64,000 nt of DNA. Source: an uncultured Clostridia bacterium. Its GTDB lineage: Bacteria; Bacillota; Clostridia; Oscillospirales; Ruminococcaceae. Within the stretch, counting starts at the first letter, position 1. Each line of letters opens with the position of its first letter. Below are positions 8,754-17,694 of this stretch, piece after piece. Made by a program: the position numbers and the translations under genes. The stretch is from contig CALWNQ010000011.1 of assembly GCA_944382875.1 (NCBI GenBank), positions 16,247 through 80,246 of the forward strand, in the 5' to 3' direction. The notes below the pieces were generated by a model, which did no database searches, was not told the origin of the DNA, and saw nothing but the letters and a program-made list of their open reading frames with translations.

Positions 8754-10242
8754 ACCGCAGCATTTCGCGAACACGGTCCGCCATTTCTTCCTTGGAAACG
8801 CTTCCGGTAAAGCGAACTTCTTTGGTACGGAGTGCAACCAGAGAGGCAGGAGGCGTCATACCCGAAATTTCAGAAAGCAGCGCAACCTGTTCAAAATCAT
8901 CAGCAGGGATTTCCCGATTCGTCACCGCATGCAGGACATCCGCCGTAAATTTGAAAGGTGATGCTGTCGAAGCGATGATTGTCTTGCGGGTATCGCCGGT
9001 TTCGCGGCGGTAATCTGCACAGACCTTGACTGCAACAGCCGTGTGGGTATCACAGAGATAACCATATTCCCGGAAAAGTTCCCCGATTGTTTCAGCTGTC
9101 TGCACATCGTCGCACCAGCCGCCGGCCAACTCTTCGTGCAGCCGTTCGAGCACTTCGGGAGAAACGGTATATTTTCCGTCGCGGGAAAGTGCCGAGAACC
9201 ATTCCCGAATCACTGCATCATCCCGTCCGCTCAGGTCATACAGCAGACGCTCCAGGTTGGAGGAAATGAGAATATCCATCGACGGAGAAGAAGTGGTATA
9301 GAATTCGCGATTCCGGTCGTAGGTACCGGTACGAATAAAGTCGGCCAGCACACGGTTGCAGTTGGAGGCGCAGATCAGTTTTCCAACCGGCAGGCCCATT
9401 TTCTTGGCATAATAGGCGGCCAGAATATTGCCAAAGTTTCCGGTCGGAACCGCAACATTGACTACTTCACCCATTTCGATCTCGCCCTGCTCTGCCAATT
9501 CGGTGTAAGCCGCAATGTAGTAGACAATCTGCGGAACAAGCCGTCCCCAGTTGATCGAATTTGCGGAAGAGAATTTCTGTCCGTTCTTTTCCAATTCAGC
9601 AAGAATCTCCGGATCGGTAAAGATCTTTTTCACACTGGTCTGGGCATCGTCAAAGTTGCCGCGGATTGCACAGACCGAAACGTTCTGACCTTCCTGGGTG
9701 GTCATCTGGCGTTTCTGCATGTTGCTGACACCGTTTTCCGGATAAAATACGAGCATCCGGGTACCAGGAACATCCTGGAACCCTTCGAGTGCCGCCTTGC
9801 CGGTGTCACCAGAGGTAGCAACCAGCACCACAATCTCCTTGCCCGGCTCCGTTTTAGCCGCCGAAACAGTCAGCAGGTGGGGCAAAAGCTGCAAAGCCAT
9901 ATCCTTGAATGCACAGGTTGGTCCGTGCCAAAGCTCCAGCAAATAATCTTGCTCCCCTACTTTGGCAATTTCGATAATGCTTTCGGAGTCGAATTTCTGC
10001 ACTGTATAAGCGCTGTCCACGCAGCGGGCAAGCTCCTCTTCGGTAAAATCGGTGAGGAAATCCGCCAGAATCGCTTTTGCCTTTTCCGGATAGCTTTTTC
10101 CCACAAGGCTCTTAAGCTTCTCCATCGAAAGCTCCGGCAAAGATTCCGGCACAAACAGTCCGCCCTCCGCCGAAATGCCGCGCGCAATCGCCTGTGCCGC
10201 CGTTACCCGGCAGGCGCTGTCTCTGGTGCTGTTGTAATACAT
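8752..10242 (-). CDS. thrC: Threonine synthase
   Basis: This PLP enzyme converts O-phosphohomoserine to threonine. It has 496 residues, matching the longer ThrC class. The N-terminus YYNSTRDSACRVTAAQAIARG is typical. The PLP lysine lies in AFKDMALQLLPH and the phosphate-binding loop in VATSGDTGKAALEG. The start ATG has AAAGGGGAG 6 nt upstream. It is the last gene of a minus-strand run beginning near rplS, 31 bp after the dipeptidase gene. No other threonine pathway gene is nearby. Confidence 0.95.
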   Translation of the reverse strand: MYYNSTRDSACRVTAAQAIARGISAEGGLFVPESLPELSMEKLKSLVGKSYPEKAKAILADFLTDFTEEELARCVDSAYTVQKFDSESIIEIAKVGEQDYLLELWHGPTCAFKDMALQLLPHLLTVSAAKTEPGKEIVVLVATSGDTGKAALEGFQDVPGTRMLVFYPENGVSNMQKRQMTTQEGQNVSVCAIRGNFDDAQTSVKKIFTDPEILAELEKNGQKFSSANSINWGRLVPQIVYYIAAYTELAEQGEIEMGEVVNVAVPTGNFGNILAAYYAKKMGLPVGKLICASNCNRVLADFIRTGTYDRNREFYTTSSPSMDILISSNLERLLYDLSGRDDAVIREWFSALSRDGKYTVSPEVLERLHEELAGGWCDDVQTAETIGELFREYGYLCDTHTAVAVKVCADYRRETGDTRKTIIASTASPFKFTADVLHAVTNREIPADDFEQVALLSEISGMTPPASLVALRTKEVRFTGSVSKEEMADRVREMLR

Positions 10243-10273
10243 CGTTAACTCCCCTTTATGAAACGGTTACAGC

Positions 10274-11176
10274 TCAAAGATTTTCCGCAAAGAAGCGGGC
10301 TGCGTTTCCGTATGTAATCTTTTCAACAAACTCGGGATCAAAATGTTTGAGAAGGTTCTGGTGCCAATCCGGGATTTTTTCGATCCGGTCCAGCCGAGAA
10401 GGCATCGCAGCACCGTCAAAATCACTGCCCACCGCGATACAATCCTCACCGCCCAGTGCAATAATCCGACGAATATGTGCCCGGATCTCCTGGAAAGTGG
10501 CATCACTTTCGCCATTGATGAATACCGGGAAAAAGTTGATGCCGATCAACCCTTTGCGGCGGATAATCTCCTCAATCTGCAGATCATCCAGATTCCGGCG
10601 GTTGGGACAAACCTCAAAGCAGTTGGAATGGCTCGCAATAAACGGACGCTCCGCCACTTCGCACAGATCCCAGAAGCTGAGGCTGTTCAAATGAGAAACA
10701 TCCACGACAATCCGGTTCTTTTCCAGTTCTTTTACTACCTGTTTTCCGAATTCGGTCAAGCCTTGCTCGCTGTGAACGCCGCCGGCAAGCTCATTTTCCC
10801 CATTCCAGACCAGCGAAAAGATTTTTACACCCATCTCCGCAAATTCGGCAACACGCTCCAGCTTTCCGCCAAGCGCCGCGCCGTTTTCTACTGTGAGCAT
10901 CGCGTTGCAAACGCCTTCTCGGATATTCTGCGGATCAAATGGAACAACGCGGGGATCCTCCTGCATGGCTTTTTTTAAAATTTCAGCTTGCGCCAGAAAT
11001 TCATGATAAGCTTTGGCTCCGCGCTTTTCATCATCGATAAACGCGGCAAACGCCTGTACCCAGCGATCAAAAATCAGGCCGCGTTCAACCGAAATGGCGC
11101 CGTCGCTGTTCAGCAAACTCTGATGGGTGCCGCGGCACCGGCACAGGGTATCGCAATGCAAATCAAAATGACGCAT
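10274..11176 (-). CDS. Membrane dipeptidase (peptidase family M19)
   Basis: This zinc dipeptidase of the renal dipeptidase family has 300 residues with this start. Metal-binding elements are FDLHCDTL (HxD), the bridging Glu in [10 protein letters not shown], two later His in VDVSHLN and ASHSNC, and GSDFDGA. The upstream reading frame stays open into the neighbouring gene, but the ATG at 11176 has a CGGAGG site 8 nt upstream and gives the standard N-terminus. It overlaps the end of the RNase HII-YraN gene by 14 bp, suggesting translational coupling. Its substrate among dipeptides cannot be told from sequence. Confidence 0.9.
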   Translation of the reverse strand: MRHFDLHCDTLCRCRGTHQSLLNSDGAISVERGLIFDRWVQAFAAFIDDEKRGAKAYHEFLAQAEILKKAMQEDPRVVPFDPQNIREGVCNAMLTVENGAALGGKLERVAEFAEMGVKIFSLVWNGENELAGGVHSEQGLTEFGKQVVKELEKNRIVVDVSHLNSLSFWDLCEVAERPFIASHSNCFEVCPNRRNLDDLQIEEIIRRKGLIGINFFPVFINGESDATFQEIRAHIRRIIALGGEDCIAVGSDFDGAAMPSRLDRIEKIPDWHQNLLKHFDPEFVEKITYGNAARFFAENL

Positions 11177-12167
11177 AATCCAAGCCTCCGTTTCTCTCAT
11201 CCGGCACAAACGCGTTCGGCAGATGCTCCGCCCGGAGTACCGAACCGTCCGATGGGGATACAACAATTTCTATCACATCAAACCGCGGCTGCAAAACCGT
11301 GGGATGTTCCTGCATATACTGCACCGCCGCCCGAAACAGGCGTTTCTGTTTCGCCGGTGTCACTGCCTCAGCCGGACGGGAAAGCTGCAGATCGTCCGAC
11401 TGGCGCGCTTTTACCTCACAGAAAACCAGAAATCCCTCTTTCTGCGCAATCCAGTCGATTTCACCACCCGGACAGCGGTAATTCTGTTCGAGCAGCAAAT
11501 ATCCGTTTTCCGAAAGCAGGCGGGCAGCCGCTTCCTCCCCGGCTTTTCCGTGCCGGAGAGAGGGTGTTTCGCCCTTTTCCGCAAAATATTTTTTCAAAAA
11601 GCTCATCCGGTGCACCGGCGAAGCGCCGTATTTGTCGAGCGCCGCATAATGGTCTTTGGTTCCGTAGCCCTTGTGCTTCTGGAACTGGTATTCAGGATAC
11701 GCTTGGGCAAGCTCAATCATGCTGTGGTCTCGCGCAACCTTTGCCAGAATCGAAGCCGCCGCAATCGAAGCCGAAGTGGCGTCTCCCTTGACGACACAAC
11801 GTGATGGAACCGACACCTGCGGGTTGCGATTGCCGTCAATCAGGGCAAAAGATGGTTTCACTTTTAGCCCTTCCACCGCCCGGCGCATCGCTAAAAAGGT
11901 AGCTTGTAAAATGTTAAGGCGATCAATTTCCTCCACCGAAGCGGACGCAATCGACCAGGCAGTTGCCTGTTCCAAAATCAGCGGAAAAAGCGCTTCCCGC
12001 TTTTTCTCAGTCAGCTTTTTGGAATCATTGATACCAGGAATTTCAGCATCCAGCGGGAGAATCACCGCCGCCGCATATACATCACCAGCCAGCGGACCGC
12101 GTCCCGCTTCATCTACACCACAGAATCCTGAAATCCCAAGCGAGCGGTCGTATTCATACAGTGTCAC
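11163..12167 (-). CDS. rnhB: RNase HII fused to a YraN-family (UPF0102) nuclease-like domain
   Basis: One uninterrupted 334-residue frame carries two proteins that are normally separate. Residues 1 to about 200 are RNase HII, which removes RNA from RNA-DNA hybrids: [10 protein letters not shown] (Asp19, Glu20), the later Asp in ALIDGN, and the conserved [10 protein letters not shown] and HRMSF segments. Residues from about 205 to the end match Yra[27 protein letters not shown] and FCEVKAR, the E-D-EVK pattern of a restriction-endonuclease-like fold. The start is GTG with AAGGAGG 7 nt upstream, overlapping the rbgA stop by 4 bp. rnhB and yraN are often neighbours, so the fusion is plausible and no frameshift is evident. 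Confidence 0.93.
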   Translation of the reverse strand: MTLYEYDRSLGISGFCGVDEAGRGPLAGDVYAAAVILPLDAEIPGINDSKKLTEKKREALFPLILEQATAWSIASASVEEIDRLNILQATFLAMRRAVEGLKVKPSFALIDGNRNPQVSVPSRCVVKGDATSASIAAASILAKVARDHSMIELAQAYPEYQFQKHKGYGTKDHYAALDKYGASPVHRMSFLKKYFAEKGETPSLRHGKAGEEAAARLLSENGYLLLEQNYRCPGGEIDWIAQKEGFLVFCEVKARQSDDLQLSRPAEAVTPAKQKRLFRAAVQYMQEHPTVLQPRFDVIEIVVSPSDGSVLRAEHLPNAFVPDERNGGLDYASF

Positions 12168-13048
12168 ACGCCTGCCTCCTTACGGGGCGGCACTTCCAGC
12201 GAAAGCCGGCCCAGCTTGCCGCCGCGGTATTCGTCCAGCAGCATGGTGGCCGCACGCAGTGTGTCGATTTCCCCGCCGCTGATCAGCATGCCGCGCTTTC
12301 TGCCCACAAGTTCCAAAAGCTCATATTCTTCCAGCCCGGTTGTTTCTTCCTCTTTCAGCTTATACCGATCCAGCAAAAGCTGGGGGTATTCTTCCCGGAG
12401 CCAACCCAGCAGCCGCATCGAAAGCAGCTCGACATCCATGATTTGATCCTTGACTGCGCCGGTGAAAGCCAAGCGCTCCCCGACTGCCGGATCCTCAAAC
12501 TTTGGCCAAAGGACACCAGGAGTATCTAAAAGGTCGACATCCTTTGCCACAGCCACCCACTGCTTGCCGACTGTCACACCGGGGCGATCTTCCACCTTGG
12601 CGCGTTTTTCACCGGCAAGCCGGTTAATAAAAGAGGATTTCCCCACATTGGGGATCCCCGCGATCATCAACCGCAGCGGACGCCCTACCATCCCTTTCTG
12701 GGCACGGCGTTCAATCACGTCTGAAAGGATTTCCCGGACCTTGGGAAGAAACTGCTGCACACCGCGTCCGCTTTTCGCGTCAATCGCAATCGCAGGAATG
12801 CCGGCTTCCTCATAATACCGGATCCAACGGGCAGTGATATTTGGGTCAGCCGCATCAGATTTATTCAAAATCAGCAACCGGCGTTTATCCCCGATCCATT
12901 TTCCCAGCTCAGGATTCCGGGAACTCTGCGGGATCCGCGCGTCGGTAATTTCCGCCACCAGATCAACGAGTTTGACCTGATCCTGAATGAGCCGGCGCGT
13001 TTTGGCCATATGGCCCGGAAACCATTGAATATTCGGAATATCTGCCAT
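12164..13048 (-). CDS. rbgA: Ribosome biogenesis GTPase RbgA/YlqF
   Basis: This circularly permuted GTPase acts late in 50S subunit assembly. It has 294 residues. The G motifs occur in permuted order: NKSD (residues 62-65), the AKSGRG G5 region, then the P-loop GIPNVGKSS (131-139) and DTPG. The N-terminal [11 protein letters not shown] is the family hallmark. It lies between a signal peptidase and rnhB in the rplS-lepB-rbgA-rnhB order widely conserved in Firmicutes. The start ATG follows AAGGAGG by 4-5 nt. Confidence 0.97.
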   Translation of the reverse strand: MADIPNIQWFPGHMAKTRRLIQDQVKLVDLVAEITDARIPQSSRNPELGKWIGDKRRLLILNKSDAADPNITARWIRYYEEAGIPAIAIDAKSGRGVQQFLPKVREILSDVIERRAQKGMVGRPLRLMIAGIPNVGKSSFINRLAGEKRAKVEDRPGVTVGKQWVAVAKDVDLLDTPGVLWPKFEDPAVGERLAFTGAVKDQIMDVELLSMRLLGWLREEYPQLLLDRYKLKEEETTGLEEYELLELVGRKRGMLISGGEIDTLRAATMLLDEYRGGKLGRLSLEVPPRKEAGV

Positions 13049-13057
13049 AATTCCTCC

Positions 13058-13624
13058 TTAGTCCACCGGTCCAATCTTGCTGAGTGGAAGCAGCCGGAAC
13101 AGCACCCGTCCAAGGATTTCATCCTCATCTACCAATCCTACATCCGAAAAGCGGCTATCTGTGGAATGATTTCGGTTATCTCCCATTACAAACACTTCGC
13201 CCTCCGGAACAGTCAGCGGATAAGTCTGATCTCCGTGATGGCTGTCATCGATAATTTCTGCAATATATGGCTCTGCTATTTGCTTGCCATTAATTAGCAC
13301 TTCCCCGTTTTCCCCAATATCGATTGTCTGTCCCTCGGTCGCAATAATCCGCTTGACCAACGCCTCATCCAACCCGGTATTTTCTGAAAGGATGACAATA
13401 TCGCCATACGATGGCGTGTAAAACAGATCCGAGATAATGAGCCGGTCACCTTCTTCCAGTGTGGGAAGCATCGACTCTCCTTTGACTGTAACCACCTGGA
13501 TAATAAAATGAAAGATAATAAACACGATCACACCGGCAACCAGAATGGCTTTTGCCCATTCCCAGAGCTCTTTCTTTAAATTGAACGGCTCCTTTTCCGG
13601 GAGTTCCTTTACTTCCTCACTCAT
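13058..13624 (-). CDS. lepB: Signal peptidase I (second copy)
   Basis: This membrane-anchored Ser/Lys peptidase removes signal peptides from exported proteins. It has 188 residues with one N-terminal transmembrane helix (about 24-45). The catalytic Ser51 lies in KGESMLPTL and Lys91 in LVKRIIATEGQ. The C-terminal box GDNRNHSTDSR is intact. It lies 17 bp downstream of a second, longer signal peptidase gene. The two share the same motifs but differ in the N-terminal extension and much of the body, so this is an old duplication with both copies apparently active. Confidence 0.95.
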   Translation of the reverse strand: MSEEVKELPEKEPFNLKKELWEWAKAILVAGVIVFIIFHFIIQVVTVKGESMLPTLEEGDRLIISDLFYTPSYGDIVILSENTGLDEALVKRIIATEGQTIDIGENGEVLINGKQIAEPYIAEIIDDSHHGDQTYPLTVPEGEVFVMGDNRNHSTDSRFSDVGLVDEDEILGRVLFRLLPLSKIGPVD

Positions 13625-13641
13625 AGTGTTCTCCTTTACAA

Positions 13642-14283
13642 TTATTCTGTCAGCCCGATTCGATCCAAAGGCCAGAACCGGAATATCACTTTTCCTAAAA
13701 CCTCTTTTTCATCCACCAGCCCGATCTGGGCAGAGCGGCTATCAGTAGAATGATTGCGGTTGTCCCCAAGGACAAATATTTTTCCCTCCGGAACAGTCAG
13801 CGGATAGGTCAGATCGCCCGGATCGTTCCATTCTTCCGCGATGTACGGTTCATCAAGCGGCTGTTCATCCACAAAAACCACCCCGTCAGTCGAAAGGCTG
13901 ACAGTCTGGCCCGCGGTTGCGATCACCCGCTTCACCAGCGGAAGATCCAAACCGGTTTTGTCTGATAAAATGACAATATCCCCGTTTTCCGGATGGTAAA
14001 AAAGCGTATACATAATCATCCGGTCGCCGTCGTGCAGAGTAGGTGACATGGAATTTCCATCTACCATCACAAAGCGAATCACCGCCCCAAACATCAATGC
14101 TGCAAGCAAACCGGCAATCACAAGTGAGCGCACCCACTCAAAAATCTGCCGTTTCCAGTTTGTCGGCTCCTCCGGTTCCGGAATTGCAGCGGCCGGTACC
14201 GCAGCGTTCTGCTGCATGGCTTCAAAATCCGAAAGAATCCGATCAATTTCGTCATCGGTATGATGCGGATACTGCTCCGCCAT
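13642..14283 (-). CDS. lepB: Signal peptidase I (first copy, N-terminally extended)
   Basis: This is a type I signal peptidase of 213 residues. An acidic, Ala/Pro-rich cytoplasmic extension of about 45 residues precedes the single transmembrane helix (about 50-72). The catalytic Ser78 lies in DGNSMSPTL and Lys118 in LVKRVIATAGQ, and the GDNRNHSTDSR box is present. It is the first gene after the rplS terminator and heads the lepB-lepB-rbgA-rnhB run. The extension is absent from its neighbour and may serve a regulatory or localisation role, which is not known. Confidence 0.95.
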   Translation of the reverse strand: MAEQYPHHTDDEIDRILSDFEAMQQNAAVPAAAIPEPEEPTNWKRQIFEWVRSLVIAGLLAALMFGAVIRFVMVDGNSMSPTLHDGDRMIMYTLFYHPENGDIVILSDKTGLDLPLVKRVIATAGQTVSLSTDGVVFVDEQPLDEPYIAEEWNDPGDLTYPLTVPEGKIFVLGDNRNHSTDSRSAQIGLVDEKEVLGKVIFRFWPLDRIGLTE

Positions 14284-14318
14284 AATTCCCGCCCGCCTTT
14301 CTAAAATTCTCTGTATAG

Positions 14319-14347
14319 CACAAAAAGGGACGGTTTACCGTCCCTTT
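14319..14347 (-). terminator. Terminator after rplS
   Basis: AAAGGGACGG pairs with CCGTCCCTTT around a four-base loop, followed by T residues on the minus strand. It lies between the rplS stop and lepB, and some read-through into lepB is likely because no clear promoter is seen in the gap. Confidence 0.85.
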
Positions 14348-14364
14348 CCGCACTGCTGGTTTTG

Positions 14365-14706
14365 TTAGATTTTCTCTTTGATTCTGGCAGCCTTGCCGAC
14401 TCTGTCGCGCAGGTAGTAGAGTTTCGCTCTGCGTACACGGCCATGACGGAGAACTTCCACGTTCACAACGTTGGGAGAGTGAATGGGGAATACACGCTCT
14501 ACACCGCAGCCGTAAGCAACGCGGCGAACGGTAAAGGTTTCGGAGATGCCGCCGTGCTTCTGTGCGATAACGGTGCCTTCGAAGGTCTGTACTCTTTCCT
14601 TGTCTCCTTCGCGGATCTTAACGCCGACCTTGACATAGTCGCCGATCGCGATTTCGGGTTTGTCAGCTTTCATGCTGGACTGGCTGATGAGTTTCAAAGC
14701 ATCCAT
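14365..14706 (-). CDS. rplS: 50S ribosomal protein L19
   Basis: This structural protein lies at the 30S-50S interface. It has 113 residues, the standard length. The hallmark segments are [46 protein letters not shown] and the C-terminal [20 protein letters not shown]. The start ATG follows CAGGAGG. A consensus promoter (14834-14862) and a structured leader of about 120 nt precede it, and a terminator follows it. Confidence 0.98.
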   Translation of the reverse strand: MDALKLISQSSMKADKPEIAIGDYVKVGVKIREGDKERVQTFEGTVIAQKHGGISETFTVRRVAYGCGVERVFPIHSPNVVNVEVLRHGRVRRAKLYYLRDRVGKAARIKEKI

Positions 14707-14828
14707 GTTATTTCCTCCTGGTTTTCAGACATTCGTGCATGCGGGGCCTTCCCGTGCAGAGGACTGTCCGCCTTAATGTAATGGAACATTAATCCCCACC
14801 TGCCGAAACGACAGGCGGAACAATATCT
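14707..14828 (-). promoter_or_regulatory. Probable L19 ribosomal-protein leader RNA
   Basis: Between the rplS promoter and its start codon lies a leader of about 120 nt. It contains a strong hairpin (CCGCCTGTCG paired to CGGCAGGTGG) and further pairing near the ribosome site. Firmicutes rplS genes commonly carry an autoregulatory leader that binds L19. The position and length fit, but the match to the known leader consensus was judged only by eye. Confidence 0.5.
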
Positions 14829-14833
14829 ATCAT

Positions 14834-14862
14834 ATGATACCATACTTTGTCTGTTTTTGCAA
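14834..14862 (-). promoter_or_regulatory. Sigma-A promoter for rplS
   Basis: On the minus strand, TTGCAA and TATCAT are separated by 17 bp. A perfect inverted repeat (GTGTTTTTT and AAAAAACAC) lies just upstream of the -35 element. Confidence 0.75.
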
Positions 14863-14938
14863 GTGTTTTTTCAAAAAACACCACAACCAGCGATATTTTT
14901 GAGTTTTCTATGGAAAATCAAGATAAAACCCGCCATTT

Positions 14939-15835
14939 TTATACCAGATGCCGGATCAAAGTTTCGCGATCGCCTTCGAGCAGATCCATCACTGGAATTT
15001 CAGGCAGTGTATATGCGCCCGGCTGCTGACGAAGTGCCGCACGGGCAGCCGAAACCAGGACCTGTCCGGTCAGAGCAGGGTTGTTGATCTTCATATCAAA
15101 CTCGAAAAGCTGATTCTGGGTTTTGCCGGAAACACCTTTGCGAGTAAGGTTGACACCGTGTCCCATGTCGATAACTTCGTTTACGTCTTCCACCTGGACA
15201 ACATGAGTTTCATCGCTCGCAAAATAGGGATCCGCCTTGATTTTGGCAGCAACTTCTTCCAGTGTATAACCGTCTTTCAGTTCCACATAAACCATACGGC
15301 GGTGGATCGAAGTGCCCAGCGGAATAGTCATGGACAATGCGCCCTTGACGCCCTCGATTGCTTTGACAGCAACGGTGTGCCCCATGCTCATACCGGGGCC
15401 AAAGTTGGTGTAGGTCAGGCCTTTGGGTGCGCAAGCCTGCAGCAGTGTTCGGATTACCGAATCGGAGCCTGGATCCCAACCGGCGGAAATAATGGAAACA
15501 GCACCTGTTTCTTTGGCTGCTTTGTCCAAAGTAGTGCGCAGATCCCAAATAGAAGTATGAATGTCAAAGCTGTCCACAGTGGAAATCCCAAGAGCCAGAG
15601 CTTCCAGCGCGTATTTTTCCACCGAACGGGTGGGAGTTGCCAGAATGGCGACATCCGGTTTTTTCGACAGAGCGGAAAGGGCAGATTTCACTTCATACCC
15701 AGCCAGTTCAGCCGGCTGTTCCCCATCCGGATTGCGACGGACAATACCGACACATTTCATATCGCCCGAAGCTTCGATTGCTTCCAGTACATAACGCCCA
15801 ATGTTACCATATCCAACGATTGCAGCTTTAATCAT
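14939..15835 (-). CDS. ddh: meso-Diaminopimelate dehydrogenase
   Basis: This NADPH enzyme makes meso-DAP in one step from tetrahydrodipicolinate, for peptidoglycan and lysine. With this start it has 298 residues. The N-terminal AIVGYGNIGRYVLEAI is a Rossmann nucleotide-binding motif. The substrate-domain segments SAGWDPGSDSVIR and NFGPGMSMGHTVAVKAI are diagnostic for the family. The open frame extends 78 bp upstream into the promoter, so the ATG at 15835, with AGAGGGA before it, is the true start. The gene runs divergently from the hydrogenase gene and is monocistronic. Confidence 0.96.
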   Translation of the reverse strand: MIKAAIVGYGNIGRYVLEAIEASGDMKCVGIVRRNPDGEQPAELAGYEVKSALSALSKKPDVAILATPTRSVEKYALEALALGISTVDSFDIHTSIWDLRTTLDKAAKETGAVSIISAGWDPGSDSVIRTLLQACAPKGLTYTNFGPGMSMGHTVAVKAIEGVKGALSMTIPLGTSIHRRMVYVELKDGYTLEEVAAKIKADPYFASDETHVVQVEDVNEVIDMGHGVNLTRKGVSGKTQNQLFEFDMKINNPALTGQVLVSAARAALRQQPGAYTLPEIPVMDLLEGDRETLIRHLV

Positions 15836-15871
15836 TGCAAATCCCTCTTTCTCAAAAAAATTAACAGTAAT

Positions 15872-15900
15872 ATTATACCGGATACGCATCCTTTCGTCAA
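15872..15900 (-). promoter_or_regulatory. Sigma-A promoter for ddh
   Basis: TTGACG and TATAAT on the minus strand with a 17-bp spacer, about 35 bp upstream of the ddh start. Confidence 0.8.
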
Positions 15901-15985
15901 GAATGTTCTGCAAGAAATTTTAATTGGCTAAATTATGATTTTGCTGTACATTTCACAAAACAAGCAAAAAGCCCAAAATATCCGG

Positions 15986-16003
15986 TTTCAACCGGTGTTG
16001 AAA
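15986..16003. promoter_or_regulatory. 18-bp palindrome upstream of the hydrogenase promoter
   Basis: TTTCAAC and GTTGAAA form perfect 7-bp arms around CGGT in the ddh/hydrogenase intergenic region, centred about 47 bp before the hydrogenase -35. It has no T tract and looks like a protein-binding operator. It does not match the redox regulator Rex consensus (TTGTTAA arms). The regulator is unknown. Confidence 0.45.
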
Positions 16004-16040
16004 TGTCCACAGGAAGAATGAGAATTTTTTACTTTTCCAC

Positions 16041-16070
16041 TTGAAGAATTCGCGTTTTTCATGGTATAAT
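16041..16070 (+). promoter_or_regulatory. Sigma-A promoter for the [FeFe] hydrogenase gene
   Basis: TTGAAG and TATAAT separated by 18 bp, about 75 bp upstream of the start codon. Confidence 0.75.
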
Positions 16071-16144
16071 ACAGACAGATCCGGAAAATTGTTCCGCTAG
16101 TGAAACAGTTTTTCCGGGAAACCCACAATACAGGAGGATCAGGA

Positions 16145-17650
16145 ATGAGAGGAATCTACTCATCCGTCACAGACATTCGCCGCAAAGTATTCACCGAAGT
16201 AGCAAGGCTCGCCTACGAAGGCGGCGATTATTCCCGCATTGAAGAGCTGCCCTACAAAATTGTTCCCGGAGAAGTTTCCACCTACCGCGACAGTATTTTT
16301 CTGGAGCGCGCCATTGTTGGCGAACGGCTCCGTCTTGCCATTGGTCTGCCGCTCCGCCCTATGGACGAGCATGCCCCTGTTTCGGAAGGGATTGTTGAAA
16401 GTGCCATCGCTGAAAAATACTATGATCCGCCACTGGTCAACATCATCAAATTTGCCTGCAATGTCTGCCCCGAAAAATCCTATCGAGTTACTGACTGCTG
16501 CCAGGGCTGTCTTGCTCATCCCTGTGTGGAAGTCTGTCCCAAGGGTGCAGTTTCCATCCAGCATGGCCGTTCGGTGATTGACCAGTCCAAGTGCATCAAA
16601 TGCGGTCGGTGCAAGGATGTCTGCCCTTACGGTGCCATCCTCAAGATGGAACGCCCCTGCGCCAAAGCCTGCGGCATGGATGCCATCGGTTCGGACGAGC
16701 TGGGACGCGCCACCATCAACTATGACAAATGCGTGTCCTGCGGCATGTGCATCGTCAACTGCCCGTTTGGGGCTATCTCCGACAAAGGACAGATTTTCCA
16801 GTTGATCCATTCCATTAAAAAAGGAGACCGCGTGATCGCCATTGTCGCTCCCGCCTTTGTCGGTCAGTTTGGTCCCAAAATGACGCCCGAAAAGCTCAAA
16901 GGTGCCATGAAAAAACTGGGATTTGATGATGTGGTGGAAGTTGCCATCGGCGCCGACCTTTGCACCATCGAAGAGGCCAAAGACTTTATGCGGGAAGTCC
17001 CCAACAATCAGCCGTTTATGGCAACTTCCTGCTGCCCATCCTGGTCGGTTATGGCTAAAAAGCTCTTCCCAGAGCTGGCTCCCTATATCTCGATGGCTCT
17101 GACACCCATGGTATTGACTGCCCGCCTGATGAAAAAAGAACACAAGAACTGCAAGGTTGCGTTTATCGGTCCGTGTTCGGCCAAAAAGCTGGAAGCTTCC
17201 CGCCGATCCATCCGCTCTGATGTTGATTTCGTTCTGACCTTTGAAGAGCTGATGGGAATGTTTGAGGCTAAGGATGTAAAGTTCGACGAAATCGAATCCT
17301 CCAATCCGTTGGAAGAAGCCACCGCAGCGGGACGCGGCTTTGCCGTCAGCGGCGGTGTGGCGCAGGCTGTTGCCGACGCCATTCACCAGATGGACCCCAC
17401 AAGGGAAGTTAAAATCCAGTCGGCACAGGGACTGCACGAATGTAAAAAAATGCTGCTCATGGCAAAAGCCGGCAAATACAACGGCTATCTGCTCGAGGGC
17501 ATGGGATGCCCCGGCGGATGTGTGGCAGGAGCCGGTACCCTCCAACCGGTTCAGAAATCTGCGGCGAGCGTCCAGAAATACAAAACCGAAGCACCTGAAA
17601 AACACGCCACCGACAGCAAATACGAAATCACCCTCTCCCTTCTCGACTAA
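16145..17650 (+). CDS. Monomeric [FeFe] hydrogenase, group B type
   Basis: This 501-residue iron hydrogenase reduces protons with ferredoxin electrons or oxidises H2 in the cytoplasm. The N-terminal third carries many cysteines in [4Fe-4S] patterns, including CIKCGRCKDVCP and CVSCGMCIVNCP. The H-cluster domain has TSCCPSW, GPCSAKKLEA and EGMGCPGGCVAGAG, which supply the cluster cysteines; the wording fits group B rather than the better-studied group A enzymes. The ATG at 16145 has ACAGGAGG 8 nt upstream; an in-frame ATG 45 bp earlier lacks one. No maturases or electron-transfer subunits are adjacent. Confidence 0.92.
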   Translation: MRGIYSSVTDIRRKVFTEVARLAYEGGDYSRIEELPYKIVPGEVSTYRDSIFLERAIVGERLRLAIGLPLRPMDEHAPVSEGIVESAIAEKYYDPPLVNIIKFACNVCPEKSYRVTDCCQGCLAHPCVEVCPKGAVSIQHGRSVIDQSKCIKCGRCKDVCPYGAILKMERPCAKACGMDAIGSDELGRATINYDKCVSCGMCIVNCPFGAISDKGQIFQLIHSIKKGDRVIAIVAPAFVGQFGPKMTPEKLKGAMKKLGFDDVVEVAIGADLCTIEEAKDFMREVPNNQPFMATSCCPSWSVMAKKLFPELAPYISMALTPMVLTARLMKKEHKNCKVAFIGPCSAKKLEASRRSIRSDVDFVLTFEELMGMFEAKDVKFDEIESSNPLEEATAAGRGFAVSGGVAQAVADAIHQMDPTREVKIQSAQGLHECKKMLLMAKAGKYNGYLLEGMGCPGGCVAGAGTLQPVQKSAASVQKYKTEAPEKHATDSKYEITLSLLD

Positions 17651-17660
17651 TGAAATGCAA

Positions 17661-17694
17661 ACAGGGGCATCTGTAAAGATGCCCCTGTTTTTTA
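17661..17694 (+). terminator. Terminator after the hydrogenase gene
   Basis: ACAGGGGCATC pairs with GATGCCCCTGT, followed by TTTTTT. It touches the convergent patatin gene stop codon. Confidence 0.92.

Noticed and set aside
8280..8837. A minus-strand 185-codon reading frame overlapping the end of thrC
   Set aside because: It overlaps the DUF1540 gene and the terminator, has low-complexity composition and no ribosome site, and resembles nothing known.
15986..16003. Rex operator upstream of the hydrogenase
   Set aside because: The arms TTTCAAC/GTTGAAA do not match the Rex consensus TTGTTAA-N4-TTAACAA, so it is reported only as an unassigned palindrome.
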